Assembly (NCBI GenBank): GCA_021373135.1
Contig: JAJFTH010000003.1
Location: forward strand, 62,001 to 126,000
Direction: 5' to 3'
DNA: 64,000 bases
Origin: Bacteroidales bacterium
GTDB taxonomy: Bacteria; Bacteroidota; Bacteroidia; Bacteroidales; UBA1402
A program made the position numbers and the translations under genes. The notes below the pieces were generated by a model. The model saw only the letters and a program-made list of their open reading frames with translations. It did no database searches and was not told the origin of the DNA. Shown here piece by piece: positions 35,633 through 46,075 of the stretch; the first letter of the stretch is position 1; every line of letters starts with the position of its first letter.

Positions 35633-38479
35633 ATGAAAGAACAGGAATCCGTTTGTGTATATGGAGCACGTGTGCACAATCTGAAGAATATTGATGTACA
35701 AATTCCCCGTGATGCGCTGGTTGTGATAACCGGTCTGAGTGGGAGCGGCAAGTCTTCTTTGGCATTCGACACCATTTTTGCTGAAGGACAGCGTCGTTAT
35801 GTTGAAACATTTTCCTCCTATGCCAGAAATTTTCTCGGAAGTTTGGAACGTCCTGATGTGGATAAGATAACAGGGTTGAGTCCTGTCATATCCATCGAAC
35901 AAAAGACCACCAACAAAAATCCCCGTTCCACTGTCGGAACCAGTACGGAAGTCTATGATTACCTGCGTTTGCTTTATGCCAGGGCAGCAGATTCTTTTTC
36001 CTATGTGACAGGGGAGCCTATGGTTAAGTATACAGAAGATCAAATTCTGGAACTGATGATCAAAGAATACGAAGGGCGTAGGGTTTATTTGCTATCGCCT
36101 GTTGTTCGCAGTCGAAAGGGCCATTATAAAGAACTTTTTGAGTCGCTTCGAAGAAAAGGATATCTGAATGTACGCGTGGATGGAAGCCTTCGTGAAATCA
36201 CCCATGGTATGAAGCTGGATCGTTACAAGAACCACAATATTGAAGTGGTGATAGATAAACTGATGATTTCGGAAAAAGATCTGAAACGCATCAAGCAAAG
36301 TCTTCAAATCGGTATGCGACAGGGAGATGGAATCGTCATGATATTGGACAAGGATGGAGAAAATCTGCGATATTTCAGTAAGCGTCTGATGTGTCCGACA
36401 TCCGGCATTTCCTACGATGAACCGGCACCCAACAATTTTTCCTTTAATTCGCCTCAGGGCATGTGTCCCCGTTGTAAAGGGTTAGGTATGGTCAATCTCG
36501 TGGATATGGACAAGATTATGCCGGACCGTGAACAAAACATACATAACGGAGGCATCATTCCATTGGGTAAGTATAGGGATTCTCTTCTGTTTTGGCAGAT
36601 TGAAGCTATTGCAGACAAGTACGGTTTCACCTTGAAGACGCCCATCAAGGATATCCCTGAAGAAGCATTGGATGAAATCCTGAATGGGACGGAAGAAAGT
36701 CTGCATATCAAGAATCGCTCTCTCGGAAATTCCAACTACTTCGTTAATTTTGACGGGGTCATCAAATATATCACCATGCAGCAGGATGAGGATGCAACCT
36801 TTGAGGCTCAGAAGTGGGCCGGGCAATTCATCAAAACAGATGTTTGTCCAGATTGCGGTGGTGCCCGCCTCAACCGCGAAGCTTTGCATTTCAAGCTGAA
36901 TGATTGCACGATTGCCCAGCTTTCTGAAATGGATATCTCAGAGCTGAAAGCATGGATAGACCATATAGAAGAACATCTTTCGGAAAAACAAAAACTGATA
37001 GCAGCGGAAATACTCAAAGAAATCCGATCCAGACTGAGTTTTCTGCTTGATGTAGGCTTGGACTATCTTTCCCTCAACAGAGCCTCTGCATCCCTTTCCG
37101 GAGGTGAAAACCAACGTATCAGACTCGCCACACAAATTGGCTCTCAATTAGTCAATGTACTCTATATTCTGGACGAACCCAGTATCGGTTTGCATCAGAG
37201 AGACAATGCCCGATTGATCAATTCCATGAAAGTATTGAGAGATTCCGGCAACTCCATCATTGTGGTGGAACATGACAAGGATATGATGCTGGCCTCCGAT
37301 TATGTGGTGGATCTTGGTCCAAGGGCAGGTAGGCATGGGGGAGAAGTCGTATTTGCCGGTACTCCGGAGGAAATGCTGAAGGCAAATACCCTGACATCTT
37401 CGTATCTGAATGGAATCCTTCAGATAGAGATACCGAAAGAACGACGCCATGGAAATGGAAAAAGTATCGTTATCAAAGGCTGCAAGGGAAATAATCTGAA
37501 AAATGTGAATGTATCATTCCCACTGGGAAAACTGATTGTCGTGACCGGTGTTTCCGGAAGCGGAAAATCCACCTTGGTCAACGATACCCTGCAACCCATC
37601 CTGAGCCAGTATTTTTACCGTTCGTTAAAGGAACCTTTGGCTTATGATTCTGTAAAAGGGCTGGACCATATTGATAAGATTGTCAGTGTGGACCAGTCAC
37701 CTCTTGGACGTAGTCCGCGATCCAATCCCGCAACTTATACAAGCGTTTTTTCTGATATCAGGAGCTTGTTTGTGAGTCTGCCGGAGGCCAAAATCAGGGC
37801 TTACAAGCCTGGGCGTTTTTCTTTCAATGTGCCGGGTGGCCGTTGCGAAACCTGTAAAGGGAACGGCTACAAGACCATCGAAATGAAATTTTTGCCCGAT
37901 GTGCTCGTGCCTTGTGAGGATTGTCAGGGCAAACGCTACAATAGGGAGACACTCGAGGTCCGTTTCAAAGGAAAATCCATCGCCGATGTACTAAATATGA
38001 CCATCAATGTGGCTGTCGACTTTTTTGAAAACCAACCCCAGATTCTTCATAAGATCAAAACGCTTCAAGAGGTCGGCCTGGGCTATCTTCGGCTTGGACA
38101 GCCTTGTACGACATTGTCCGGTGGCGAGAATCAACGTGTGAAGCTGGCCACGGAGCTGGCTAAAAAAGATACGGGTAAGACCATGTATGTTCTGGACGAA
38201 CCCACCACCGGGCTGCACTTCGATGATATTCGTGTGCTGATGGGCGTGTTGAACCGATTGGTAGACAAAGGCAACACCGTCATTGTGATAGAACATAATC
38301 TGGACGTGATCAAGCTGGCCGACCATATCATTGATATTGGTCCGGAAGGAGGACGTTTAGGTGGCAAGATTATTTTCAGCGGTACTCCCGAAGAACTGGT
38401 AAAACACCCTGAGAGTTTTACCGGACAGTATTTAAAAAACGAACTTTACCCGGACAAGGCATCATGGCAAATCCTGTAA
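35633..38479 (+). CDS. uvrA: UvrABC excinuclease subunit A
   Basis: 948 residues with two ABC ATPase halves: Walker [15 protein letters not shown] (about 34-47) and [14 protein letters not shown] (about 640), each with a SGGENQR signature. It recognises bulky DNA lesions and loads UvrB. The C-terminal zinc module CETCKGNGY...[10 protein letters not shown] is intact. The first module, CPTSG (Cys254) plus CPRCKGLG (Cys278 and Cys281), lacks the second Cys of its first pair. The start is ATG 35633. The 3' end overlaps the ABC-F gene by 16 bases. Confidence 0.97.
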   Translation: MKEQESVCVYGARVHNLKNIDVQIPRDALVVITGLSGSGKSSLAFDTIFAEGQRRYVETFSSYARNFLGSLERPDVDKITGLSPVISIEQKTTNKNPRSTVGTSTEVYDYLRLLYARAADSFSYVTGEPMVKYTEDQILELMIKEYEGRRVYLLSPVVRSRKGHYKELFESLRRKGYLNVRVDGSLREITHGMKLDRYKNHNIEVVIDKLMISEKDLKRIKQSLQIGMRQGDGIVMILDKDGENLRYFSKRLMCPTSGISYDEPAPNNFSFNSPQGMCPRCKGLGMVNLVDMDKIMPDREQNIHNGGIIPLGKYRDSLLFWQIEAIADKYGFTLKTPIKDIPEEALDEILNGTEESLHIKNRSLGNSNYFVNFDGVIKYITMQQDEDATFEAQKWAGQFIKTDVCPDCGGARLNREALHFKLNDCTIAQLSEMDISELKAWIDHIEEHLSEKQKLIAAEILKEIRSRLSFLLDVGLDYLSLNRASASLSGGENQRIRLATQIGSQLVNVLYILDEPSIGLHQRDNARLINSMKVLRDSGNSIIVVEHDKDMMLASDYVVDLGPRAGRHGGEVVFAGTPEEMLKANTLTSSYLNGILQIEIPKERRHGNGKSIVIKGCKGNNLKNVNVSFPLGKLIVVTGVSGSGKSTLVNDTLQPILSQYFYRSLKEPLAYDSVKGLDHIDKIVSVDQSPLGRSPRSNPATYTSVFSDIRSLFVSLPEAKIRAYKPGRFSFNVPGGRCETCKGNGYKTIEMKFLPDVLVPCEDCQGKRYNRETLEVRFKGKSIADVLNMTINVAVDFFENQPQILHKIKTLQEVGLGYLRLGQPCTTLSGGENQRVKLATELAKKDTGKTMYVLDEPTTGLHFDDIRVLMGVLNRLVDKGNTVIVIEHNLDVIKLADHIIDIGPEGGRLGGKIIFSGTPEELVKHPESFTGQYLKNELYPDKASWQIL

Positions 38480-40383
38480 GTTATTTACAAGTTGAAAATC
38501 TAAGCAAATCATTTGGTGATTTAGTCTTATATAAAGGCCTGTCTTTCGGTATAGCGGAAGGACAACGTGTGGCTTTGATCGCCAAAAACGGGACGGGAAA
38601 GACCACCTTGCTCAATATGATTGCCGGCATAGAGGACTCTGATGCCGGAACTATCGTTTTCAGGCGCGACCTTCGGATAAACTATCTGGAACAGATGCCC
38701 CATTATCCCAATCATCTTTCAGTTTTGGATGCTTGTTTCCAGTCGGACAATGAGATTGTCCGGACTATAGAACGTTATGAGGCCATGATGATGCGGGAAG
38801 AGACCCGTCAACCACATCCTGAAGGAGAAACATTGGAAGCCTTGCTCCATTTGATGGATTATTACAAAGCTTGGGATTACGAAGTCAGGATCAAACAAAT
38901 CCTTTCACAATTAAAAATCAAGGATTTTGACCAAAAGATACAACACCTTTCCGGAGGACAACTTAAAAGGGTGGCTTTAGCCAATGCACTGATTACGGAA
39001 CCGGATTTGCTGATTCTCGACGAACCGACCAACCACCTCGATCTGGAAATGATCGAGTGGCTTGAAAGTTATCTGACGAGATCCGGCGTTACCCTGTTGA
39101 TGGTGACCCATGACAGGTACTTCCTGGATCGCGTTTGCAATAACATCCTGGAAATCGATCAAGGTCAGCTTTTCAGCTATTCCGGCAATTATTCCTATTA
39201 TCTGGAAAAACATCAGGAACGGATTGATGTTTATAATACGGAACTGGACAGGGCCAACAACTTGTTCCGTAAAGAACTGGACTGGATGCGCCGTATGCCT
39301 CAGGCTCGTGCCACAAAAGCCCGTGCACGTATAGATTCTTTCTACGATTTGGAAGAAAAGGTTTCCCAGAAGCGCGTGGATGATTCTATCAGCCTAAAGG
39401 TGAAAGCGACCTATCTGGGATCCAAGGTATTTGAAGCCAAAGATATATCCAAGGCCTACGGAGACCTGAAACTGTTGGATCACTTCTGTTACAATTTCGC
39501 CCGTTATGAGAAAGTCGGGATTGTGGGCAAGAATGGTACCGGGAAAACGACCTTCCTGCGTATGCTCGTTGGCGAGGAAAAGCCTGACAGTGGATCTTTC
39601 GATATTGGTGAAACCGTTGTTTTCGCCTACTACAGCCAGAGTGGGTTGCAGTTTGATGAACAAATGAAAGTGATTGATGTCGTACGGGATATTGCGGAAG
39701 AAATTGATCTTGGTGACGGGAAAAAACTCTCTGCTTCTCAGTTTCTGCAACATTTCCTTTTTACACCGGAAACACAACATAACTATGTCTACAAACTTTC
39801 CGGAGGTGAAAAAAGGAGGCTTTACCTGTGTACCGTTCTGATGCGTAGTCCGAATTTTATCGTGTTGGATGAGCCTACGAACGACCTGGACATCATGACG
39901 ATGAATATTCTGGAAGATTATCTCCTGAACTTCAAGGGTTGTGTCTTGGTGGTTTCTCACGACCGTTATTTCATGGACAAGATTGTGGATCACTTGTTGG
40001 TTTTTGAAGGAGACGCCAAAGTGAGGGATTTTCCTGGTAATTATTCCCAATATAGGGATTGGCGGGATGTCAAAGAGGAAGAAGAACGTCAGAAAAAATT
40101 GACTGCCAGGGTTGAAAATAAATCAATAGATCAGTCCTCCATACCTAAAAACGACAGACCTCGCAAACTGAACTATAAAGAGCAAAAAGAATTTGAAAGT
40201 CTTGAAAAAGAAATAGAAATGATGGAAAGCGAGAAAGCCGGTGTTGAAGCAGCCCTGAGTTCAGGAAACTGTACCGGCCCGGAAATCGAAAAGCATTCCA
40301 TCCGTTTTTCCGAACTCAATACGCTTATCGACGAAAAGACACTACGTTGGATGGAACTAAGTGATTTGGGGGAATCCAACTAA
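38464..40383 (+). CDS. ABC-F ATPase, Uup-type
   Basis: 639 residues: two ABC domains in one chain with Walker A AKNGTGKTTLL and GKNGTGKTTFL, signatures LSGGQLKRV and LSGGEKRRLYL, and Walker B LLILDEPTNHLD and IVLDEPTNDLD. No membrane segment is present. The inter-domain linker (about 240-300) is Arg-rich with MPQARATKARARID, and a C-terminal charged coiled coil (about 555-639) is typical of Uup. ABC-F proteins act on the ribosome; Uup also affects DNA branch processing in E. coli. The overlap with uvrA makes a shared transcript likely. Confidence 0.9.
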   Translation: MANPVSYLQVENLSKSFGDLVLYKGLSFGIAEGQRVALIAKNGTGKTTLLNMIAGIEDSDAGTIVFRRDLRINYLEQMPHYPNHLSVLDACFQSDNEIVRTIERYEAMMMREETRQPHPEGETLEALLHLMDYYKAWDYEVRIKQILSQLKIKDFDQKIQHLSGGQLKRVALANALITEPDLLILDEPTNHLDLEMIEWLESYLTRSGVTLLMVTHDRYFLDRVCNNILEIDQGQLFSYSGNYSYYLEKHQERIDVYNTELDRANNLFRKELDWMRRMPQARATKARARIDSFYDLEEKVSQKRVDDSISLKVKATYLGSKVFEAKDISKAYGDLKLLDHFCYNFARYEKVGIVGKNGTGKTTFLRMLVGEEKPDSGSFDIGETVVFAYYSQSGLQFDEQMKVIDVVRDIAEEIDLGDGKKLSASQFLQHFLFTPETQHNYVYKLSGGEKRRLYLCTVLMRSPNFIVLDEPTNDLDIMTMNILEDYLLNFKGCVLVVSHDRYFMDKIVDHLLVFEGDAKVRDFPGNYSQYRDWRDVKEEEERQKKLTARVENKSIDQSSIPKNDRPRKLNYKEQKEFESLEKEIEMMESEKAGVEAALSSGNCTGPEIEKHSIRFSELNTLIDEKTLRWMELSDLGESN

Positions 40384-40478
40384 AGTAGGAAAGTCACCTA
40401 TTTGACAAAAAACTCAGGCATACATTATTCTTTAATACAGCCAAATATGATATTCCGGCTTTGTCAAAATCCTGTCGG

Positions 40479-41969
40479 TCAATCAGCCTGATCTTTATTT
40501 TTTAAGCTTTCCAATAATTGTTTCAATCCTATTCGTTTGTCCAGTTCCTTTAGCGAAAACCAGCATGAAATGAGGAGTAAAACAGATCCGCACAGATAGG
40601 TGTATGGTTGGCTGAAGAACTTGATGCAAAGGAATGCTGCGATGGCGATGGCGAATTGAATGATGAATATTCGGATGAAATCGCTGTTTAAGCTGAATCC
40701 GTATTGGATTTTACTGACGGTGTAAACCTGGAATAGATAGATCAGGTAACCGACAGCAAAAGAAATTCCAAGCCCGGTCAAACCCATAAAATGATATCCC
40801 ACCAAGTTGAGAAGGAGTATGTAGATTTCCGAAATCAGCTCGTTCCAAAAAAACAGTTTGCTGGTTCCTTTGGCCAAAAAGACAAATGCGATGGCCCAAC
40901 TCACGACTTTGAAGAACATGCCGAATGATGCCCAATAGATCATTCCGCTCACTGCAACAAACTGATTGGAGTATAGAATAATAATCACCCATTTGATGAA
41001 TATCAGAAAAGCAACAATGATGGGAGCCAGAATCAATATGCCGATTTCTGATTGCTGATTGATGGCGTTTGTGCATTTTTTATTATCATCCGCCATGGCT
41101 GAAAGTCTGGGATAATAATCCGTTCCCATGGCATTGAAGATCAATCCGACATAGGAGTTGATGATGGCAAAACCGGCCGTGTAAAGTCCCACTTCTGCAA
41201 TTCCTCCGATCCGGCCGATAAAAATCCTTAAGATATAGGACGCTCCCAGAGTCAATAGTCCGTTTAGACTTATCAGAAAGCCCATTTGGAGCATGCTCTT
41301 TCCTTCTTTCAGGGTTTGTGGAACGGTTATTTGAACAGGAACAACCGGTATTTTTCTTGAATAGAAAAAGGAAACGAGCATGGAGACCAGTGAGGTTCCG
41401 ATAATACCGGGGACAATACCGTCGAAACCCAAGAAATAATAGAGTGGAAGAGTGACAACCAACCCGAGGGTACTACCGGATAAGTTGGCTTTGGCCAGTA
41501 GTTTCAGTTTCCGCATACCTTGGATGATGACCATTTGTCCGCTACTCAGCTGGTTAAAAAGCAGACTTACGGAAATCCAGATGAATGCGGCTGTGTATTC
41601 TCCATTACCGAAAGTGATTTGACTGAGCCCTGGGGAAAAGATGATGGTGAGGATTGTTCCCAACAGCCCCGTTATCCAGACCAGATGCCTCAGAACAGTG
41701 ACGGTGGTGGATATATGCTCTGTGTTTCCGGAGAAGTTGGCTTCTGAAACATTCTTCACGGCACTGGTGCCTAATCCAAAGTTGGTGAGACTACCGATGA
41801 AAGAAGTCGTGGAGTTGAGCAATCCGATAATACCCATTCCTGAAGGACCCAAAAGTACAGCTATGACTTTTGAACGAATGATCTGTATCAGGATATTGAA
41901 CACCTGTACTCCTCCGAACAGGGAGGTTGCTTTCATGATTTGCCTGTATGAACTTTGCTGTTCAGACAT
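40479..41969 (-). CDS. wzx: O-antigen flippase (Wzx/WzxE-like)
   Basis: 496 residues with about 12-14 hydrophobic helices and no signal peptide. N-terminal QIMKATSLFGGVQVFNILIQ and SKVIAVLLGPSGMGIIGL are typical of the O-antigen translocase branch of the MOP/PST superfamily. It should flip undecaprenyl-linked repeat units across the inner membrane. It overlaps the upstream cupin gene by 8 bases and is the last gene of a three-gene operon. Confidence 0.9.
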   Translation of the reverse strand: MSEQQSSYRQIMKATSLFGGVQVFNILIQIIRSKVIAVLLGPSGMGIIGLLNSTTSFIGSLTNFGLGTSAVKNVSEANFSGNTEHISTTVTVLRHLVWITGLLGTILTIIFSPGLSQITFGNGEYTAAFIWISVSLLFNQLSSGQMVIIQGMRKLKLLAKANLSGSTLGLVVTLPLYYFLGFDGIVPGIIGTSLVSMLVSFFYSRKIPVVPVQITVPQTLKEGKSMLQMGFLISLNGLLTLGASYILRIFIGRIGGIAEVGLYTAGFAIINSYVGLIFNAMGTDYYPRLSAMADDNKKCTNAINQQSEIGILILAPIIVAFLIFIKWVIIILYSNQFVAVSGMIYWASFGMFFKVVSWAIAFVFLAKGTSKLFFWNELISEIYILLLNLVGYHFMGLTGLGISFAVGYLIYLFQVYTVSKIQYGFSLNSDFIRIFIIQFAIAIAAFLCIKFFSQPYTYLCGSVLLLISCWFSLKELDKRIGLKQLLESLKNKDQAD

Positions 41970-42387
41970 TATCTTCTGATTTCCATGTCTTGAAATAATC
42001 GTATTCCCTTAAATAATCATCTTCGTCATATTTTTCGGAAGCAAGAACCAGACAAACGGATCCTGAGGAAAATTCAAAAAGTTCGCGCCAGATGCCCGGA
42101 ACGACCAAAAGTCCGTAATCAGGCCTGTTCAGCTTGATGACCTTTTTGTTGACACCATCGTCGAGCAAGACATCAAAACTTCCGCTTGCAGCCACAATCA
42201 GCTGATAGAGCTCTTTGTGGGCATGTCCTCCCCGGCTTTCTCCTCCTGGAATGTCATACAAGTAATAAATCCTTCGTATGGAGAATGGAACATTGACATT
42301 CCCTTCAACGATGGTGATGTTTCCTGCCCGGTTGTGTATTTTGCTCAGTGGCAATACTTCGCAGTCGTATACTGTTGATTGGTTCAT
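41962..42387 (-). CDS. FdtA/WxcM-like sugar-nucleotide 3,4-ketoisomerase
   Basis: 141-residue single-domain cupin. RGGHAHKELYQLIVAASGSFDVLLDDG has His55 and His57 in the HAH motif that is needed for catalysis in FdtA, which isomerises dTDP-4-keto-6-deoxyglucose to the 3-keto sugar. Together with the aminotransferase at 43805 it can make a 3-amino-3,6-dideoxyhexose (Fuc3N or Qui3N type). It joins the upstream cupin gene by a TAATG stop/start overlap, so the two are translationally coupled. Confidence 0.85.
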   Translation of the reverse strand: MNQSTVYDCEVLPLSKIHNRAGNITIVEGNVNVPFSIRRIYYLYDIPGGESRGGHAHKELYQLIVAASGSFDVLLDDGVNKKVIKLNRPDYGLLVVPGIWRELFEFSSGSVCLVLASEKYDEDDYLREYDYFKTWKSEDNV

Positions 42388-42797
42388 TATTGCCTGTAAT
42401 TTAAGAATTCTTGATAATCTGTGATGTAGTCTTCTTCCGAATATTTGGTTGAGCTAAGTACAACGGCCAGGGAATTGGTGGAAAAATTCTCCATTTCCCG
42501 CCAGAGGCCGGCAGGTAAATATATCCCGTAATAAGAACGGGTCAGTGAAAAAATCTTTTTCTGAACGCCATCATCAACCACTACATCGAAACTGCCGGAA
42601 AGTGCCACAATAAGTTCCTGCTGCTTTTTAAAAGCATGTGCCCCCCGAACCTGTCCACCGGGAACATCATAGATCCAATAGGTGCGTTCAATTTTGAAAG
42701 GAATGTGTTGTCCTTCCTCGATGAAAGAAAGGTTTCCACTGGATTCCTCAATTTTTGGAAAGTTGATGATTTTGATGTCATTGATGGTTGATTTCAT
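42387..42797 (-). CDS. Second WxcM-like cupin, HAF variant
   Basis: 136 residues from ATG 42797 (MKSTINDIKIINFPK). The longer frame to 42872 runs across the promoter box at 42844-42851. It is a clear paralogue of the next gene, with YWIYDVPGGQVRGAHAFKKQQE and GSFDVVVDDGVQKK. It has His54 but Phe where FdtA has the second catalytic His (HAF for HAH). It may have a changed specificity or be a structural partner in a hetero-oligomer. Confidence 0.8.
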   Translation of the reverse strand: MKSTINDIKIINFPKIEESSGNLSFIEEGQHIPFKIERTYWIYDVPGGQVRGAHAFKKQQELIVALSGSFDVVVDDGVQKKIFSLTRSYYGIYLPAGLWREMENFSTNSLAVVLSSTKYSEEDYITDYQEFLNYRQ

Positions 42798-42843
42798 AAT
42801 TCCAATGATTGTTCCGTTAAGACCGTATGAAACGTTTAGACCA

Positions 42844-42873
42844 CAAATATAACAAGCATAACGTAGAAACAAA
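42844..42873 (-). promoter_or_regulatory. Promoter of the cupin-wzx operon (TTTG, 18 bp, TATATTTG)
   Basis: On the minus strand TTTG (42873-42870) and TATATTTG (42851-42844) are separated by 18 bases, a full Bacteroides-type promoter. The leader is about 40 bases to ATG 42797. Confidence 0.65.
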
Positions 42874-42993
42874 GGCTTGTATTGCTTAAATATGATTGTT
42901 TATTTTTGAAACTGACCTTCATTTTGCTTCACATTCTTCCGTCTCTGGAAAATAAAAAGACGTTTATATATTCGTTTTCTTAGGCAGGAAAAG

Positions 42994-43001
42994 TATATTT
43001 G
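42994..43001 (+). promoter_or_regulatory. Candidate -7 box (TATATTTG) for the kdsB operon
   Basis: TATATTTG ends only 15 bases before ATG 43017, so the leader would be about 10 bases, almost leaderless. The longer frame that starts at the TTG inside this box is therefore unlikely. Confidence 0.5.
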
Positions 43002-43016
43002 TATAAAAAAGTGCGT

Positions 43017-43772
43017 ATGAAATTTCTAGGAATCATTCCTGCCAGGTATGCTTCGACCCGGTTTCCCGGAAAACCTTTGGCAGATATTGGTGGGAAGTCC
43101 ATGATCCAACGTGTTTATGAGCAGGTTGCGCCTTGTCTGGATGATGTCTGGGTGGCAACGGATGATGAACGGATCCTGAAAGCGGTAAAAGGTTTTGGAG
43201 GGAAAGTAGTGATGACATCCGATAATCACCGCAGTGGTACGGATCGTTGCCTGGAAGCTTCTCAAAAGATTGGCGGTGATTATGACGTGGTGATCAATAT
43301 TCAGGGTGACGAGCCTTTTATCCGGTCAGAACAGATTGAAGCATTGAAAGCTTGTTTCGTTTCATCGGATACCCGTTTGGCGACTTTAGTCAAACCTTTT
43401 ACTGAAAAAGACGGACTGAATGCCCTTCGGAATCCAAACTCACCAAAAGTGGTACTGAATCTCAAAAGGGAAGCCATATATTTCAGTCGGTCTGTGGTCC
43501 CATTCCTGAGAGGAGTGCCTCCTGAAGAATGGCTGGGTAAAGGTTGCTTTTACAAGCATATCGGCATTTATGCCTATCGCAGGGATACATTGGCTGAAAT
43601 TGCCGTTTTGCCTCAGTCTCCGATGGAATTGGCAGAGTCTTTGGAACAATTGCGCTGGATCGAAAACGGATATCATATCCAAACGGCCTTAACAGATATT
43701 GAAAATCTTGCAGTGGACACTCCTGAAGATCTTGAAAAAATTCGTAAGTATCTGTCAAATAGATTTAAATGA
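43017..43772 (+). CDS. kdsB: CMP-Kdo synthetase
   Basis: Activates Kdo with CTP for LPS inner-core synthesis (cytoplasm). 251 residues from ATG 43017; MKFLGIIPARYASTRFPGKPL is the family N-terminus, with the CTP-binding RYxSTRxPGK loop. Further motifs are VVINIQGDEPFI and CFYKHIGIYAYR. The aminotransferase gene follows 32 bases later on the same strand. It is the only Kdo gene here. Confidence 0.95.
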   Translation: MKFLGIIPARYASTRFPGKPLADIGGKSMIQRVYEQVAPCLDDVWVATDDERILKAVKGFGGKVVMTSDNHRSGTDRCLEASQKIGGDYDVVINIQGDEPFIRSEQIEALKACFVSSDTRLATLVKPFTEKDGLNALRNPNSPKVVLNLKREAIYFSRSVVPFLRGVPPEEWLGKGCFYKHIGIYAYRRDTLAEIAVLPQSPMELAESLEQLRWIENGYHIQTALTDIENLAVDTPEDLEKIRKYLSNRFK

Positions 43773-43804
43773 TATTTCTACCAATATTAAAAATTTAATC
43801 GCGG

Positions 43805-44905
43805 ATGAAATTCTTGGATTTAAAAAAAGTCAATGATTCTTTTGAGCCTGAACTTTCTCAGGCCATCCAAAGAGTTTTGTCGTCAGGCTGGTATCTTCTT
43901 GGTGATGAGGTCAATGCATTTGAAAAAGAATTTTCTGCTTATTGTGGCGTGTCTCACTGTATAGGCGTAGCCAATGGTCTGGATGCCTTGACATTGATTT
44001 TTAAGGCTTGGATGGAACTTGGAATCCTGCAAGAAGGTGATGAAGTGATTGTTCCTGCCAATACGTTTATTGCCAGTATTTTGTCCATTACCAGAAACAA
44101 TCTGAAACCTGTATTGGTGGAACCTGATCCAAAAACATTCAACCTTGATCCAAACGCTATAGAAGCTGTCATCACTGAGAGGACCAAAGCAATCCTTCCA
44201 GTACATTTGTATGGGCAATGTGCAGATATGCAAAATATTAATCGCATAGCTTTGAAGTATAGCTTGAAAGTCGTCGAAGATGCCGCACAGGCACATGGAG
44301 CCCTTTATCATGGTGTAAAGGCGGGTAATTTAAGTGATGCTGCAGGATTCAGTTTCTATCCTGGAAAAAATCTGGGTTGTCTGGGGGATGGTGGTTGTGT
44401 TACTACCAATGATGCTGACCTGGCTGATTGCGTCAGGGTTTTGGCCAACTACGGATCGGAAGAAAAATATATCTTTAGATATCAGGGACTTAATTCACGG
44501 CTTGATGAGATTCATGCTGCCGTATTGAGGGTGAAGCTACACCGTCTGGATCAGGACAACAATCATCGGCGGGATCTGGCGCATTTCTACTTGGAACATA
44601 TCAAGAATGACGGGGTGGTTTTACCGGAGGTGAAAGATTGGAATGCGCATGTATTCCATGTATTTCCAATCTTGAGTGATCAAAGAAATTTACTGCAAGC
44701 CTATCTGGAAGAAAATGACATTCAGACGCAAATCCATTATCCGGTGCCTCCTCACAAGCAAGCTGCCTTTACCGAAAGGAATCGGCAAAGTTTTCCCATT
44801 ACGGAAAGCATTCATCAGAGAGAGTTGAGCTTGCCGGTATCTCCCGTTTTTACGCTTTGCGAGGCTGAATATCTTTGCAATTGCATCAATAGATTCCAGT
44901 TGTAG
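43805..44905 (+). CDS. DegT/DnrJ/EryC1/StrS sugar aminotransferase (FdtB/QdtB-like)
   Basis: 366 residues, PLP-dependent fold type [11 protein letters not shown] binds PLP, and Lys188 in [10 protein letters not shown] is the Schiff-base lysine. The N-terminal [15 protein letters not shown] and [13 protein letters not shown] fit the FdtB/QdtB group, which aminates C3 of dTDP-3-keto-6-deoxyhexoses. The FdtA-like cupins on the opposite strand would provide that substrate. An N-acetyltransferase (FdtC) and rmlA/rmlB are not in this window. The stop is one base away from the end of the convergent GT2 gene. Confidence 0.9.
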   Translation: MKFLDLKKVNDSFEPELSQAIQRVLSSGWYLLGDEVNAFEKEFSAYCGVSHCIGVANGLDALTLIFKAWMELGILQEGDEVIVPANTFIASILSITRNNLKPVLVEPDPKTFNLDPNAIEAVITERTKAILPVHLYGQCADMQNINRIALKYSLKVVEDAAQAHGALYHGVKAGNLSDAAGFSFYPGKNLGCLGDGGCVTTNDADLADCVRVLANYGSEEKYIFRYQGLNSRLDEIHAAVLRVKLHRLDQDNNHRRDLAHFYLEHIKNDGVVLPEVKDWNAHVFHVFPILSDQRNLLQAYLEENDIQTQIHYPVPPHKQAAFTERNRQSFPITESIHQRELSLPVSPVFTLCEAEYLCNCINRFQL

Positions 44906-44906
44906 T

Positions 44907-45872
44907 TTACATCAGTCTTCTGGCGATTTTCCAAAAGCCGCGGCCTCCTTTCCCTTCGTAGTAGAATTGAAAGTGCAACAAACATGTTGCCAGCCTTTTT
45001 CTTGATTTTGGTAAGTATAGGAGTGCTTTTTGCAGATAGACATTGCCAAGTTCCGGATGCCCTTCCTTTCGTATCTGTGAGGCCATGGAACAAATCTTGT
45101 AACACCATGCGCGTTGTAGTTTGTACTTTTGTTTGCTTTCTGCCTGTTCTTCGATGATAGTACCGATTTTGATCAATGAAGCATACAGCTTTTCGTGATC
45201 GGTGAAATAGCTGTTGCCGCTGATGGAATCGTCATGGTATTGCACTTCATATAAAGGTTTTGCTGTAAACCAATTGAGATCTTTGATGTGAAGCAGCACT
45301 CTGAACCCGAATTCCAAGTCTTGCCAACGTTCCAACTGCTCATCCCATGGACCGATTTCATTCAGCGTCTCTCTTTTGATACATAAGCCATGGGTAGGAA
45401 TGATGGTCGTGTATAGTTGGTCTGCCGGCTTTTTTGAATAGATATGCGGACGTCTCGACAGGGTTCCGTCCGGGAATTTGATAAAAAATGGATAGGCTGT
45501 GGCTGTGGGGAATTTTTCAATAATCAGGTCACCGACAACGTTCGAAACGCAATCATTATACATGATGTCATCTGAATCAAAAAACATGAGATACTCTCCG
45601 GTAGCTATTGCCAGCCCCGCATTACGGGCAGCATTCGCACCTTTTTTTGTTTCCTGGATCACTTCAATGCGAAAAAATATATGGCTGTACCTATCCTGAA
45701 AATCCTTGCAAATTTCATAAGAACGATCCTGTGAGTTGTTGTCAACAAGAATAAGTTCTATAGGTCTGTAAATCTGATCAAAAAGGGAATGAAGAGTACG
45801 CTTTAAAGTCTTTTCCCGATTGTAGACAGGAACGATAATGGAAACAAAAACCAAACTGTCAGGTTTCTTCAT
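44907..45872 (-). CDS. Family 2 glycosyltransferase
   Basis: 321 residues, GT-A fold, with VSIIVPVYNREKTLKRTLHS, LILVDNNSQD and the metal-binding FFDSDD motif (about residue 97). An acidic TxGLCIKRE...W(Q)DLEFG region follows; the WQDLEFG motif is the usual GT2 acceptor/base region. The C-terminal 100 residues are basic and amphipathic, suggesting membrane association. Donor and acceptor cannot be told. It is monocistronic, with its own TACTTTTG box. Confidence 0.88.
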   Translation of the reverse strand: MKKPDSLVFVSIIVPVYNREKTLKRTLHSLFDQIYRPIELILVDNNSQDRSYEICKDFQDRYSHIFFRIEVIQETKKGANAARNAGLAIATGEYLMFFDSDDIMYNDCVSNVVGDLIIEKFPTATAYPFFIKFPDGTLSRRPHIYSKKPADQLYTTIIPTHGLCIKRETLNEIGPWDEQLERWQDLEFGFRVLLHIKDLNWFTAKPLYEVQYHDDSISGNSYFTDHEKLYASLIKIGTIIEEQAESKQKYKLQRAWCYKICSMASQIRKEGHPELGNVYLQKALLYLPKSRKRLATCLLHFQFYYEGKGGRGFWKIARRLM

Positions 45873-45892
45873 GGTTAGTTTAAGTTTTTTTG

Positions 45893-45900
45893 CAAAAGTA
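45893..45900 (-). promoter_or_regulatory. Candidate -7 box (TACTTTTG) for the GT2 gene at 44907-45872
   Basis: Minus-strand TACTTTTG, 20 bases before the start codon. Confidence 0.5.
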
Positions 45901-46049
45901 CAATAAATATGTAAAGTTATTGAATTAAAGACTGAAATATCAGATTAATAAATGTACGACGGATATTGTTGAAACGTTGAAAATTCCTTGTGAATGTCGG
46001 ATAGGAGAGCAATTTCTGATTGACAAATCCGGTTTTTGAATTATTTGAG

Positions 46050-46057
46050 TATCTTTG
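46050..46057 (+). promoter_or_regulatory. Candidate -7 box (TATCTTTG) for the GT2-GT6-GT11 operon
   Basis: TATCTTTG, 18 bases before the first possible start codon at 46076. It would drive the whole three-gene unit that ends at 48698. Confidence 0.5.
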
Positions 46058-46075
46058 GCATACGTACTTCAATGA

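Noticed and set aside
39394..40050. 218-codon open frame on the minus strand
   Set aside because: Antisense to the ABC-F gene, whose Walker and signature motifs run through the same stretch.
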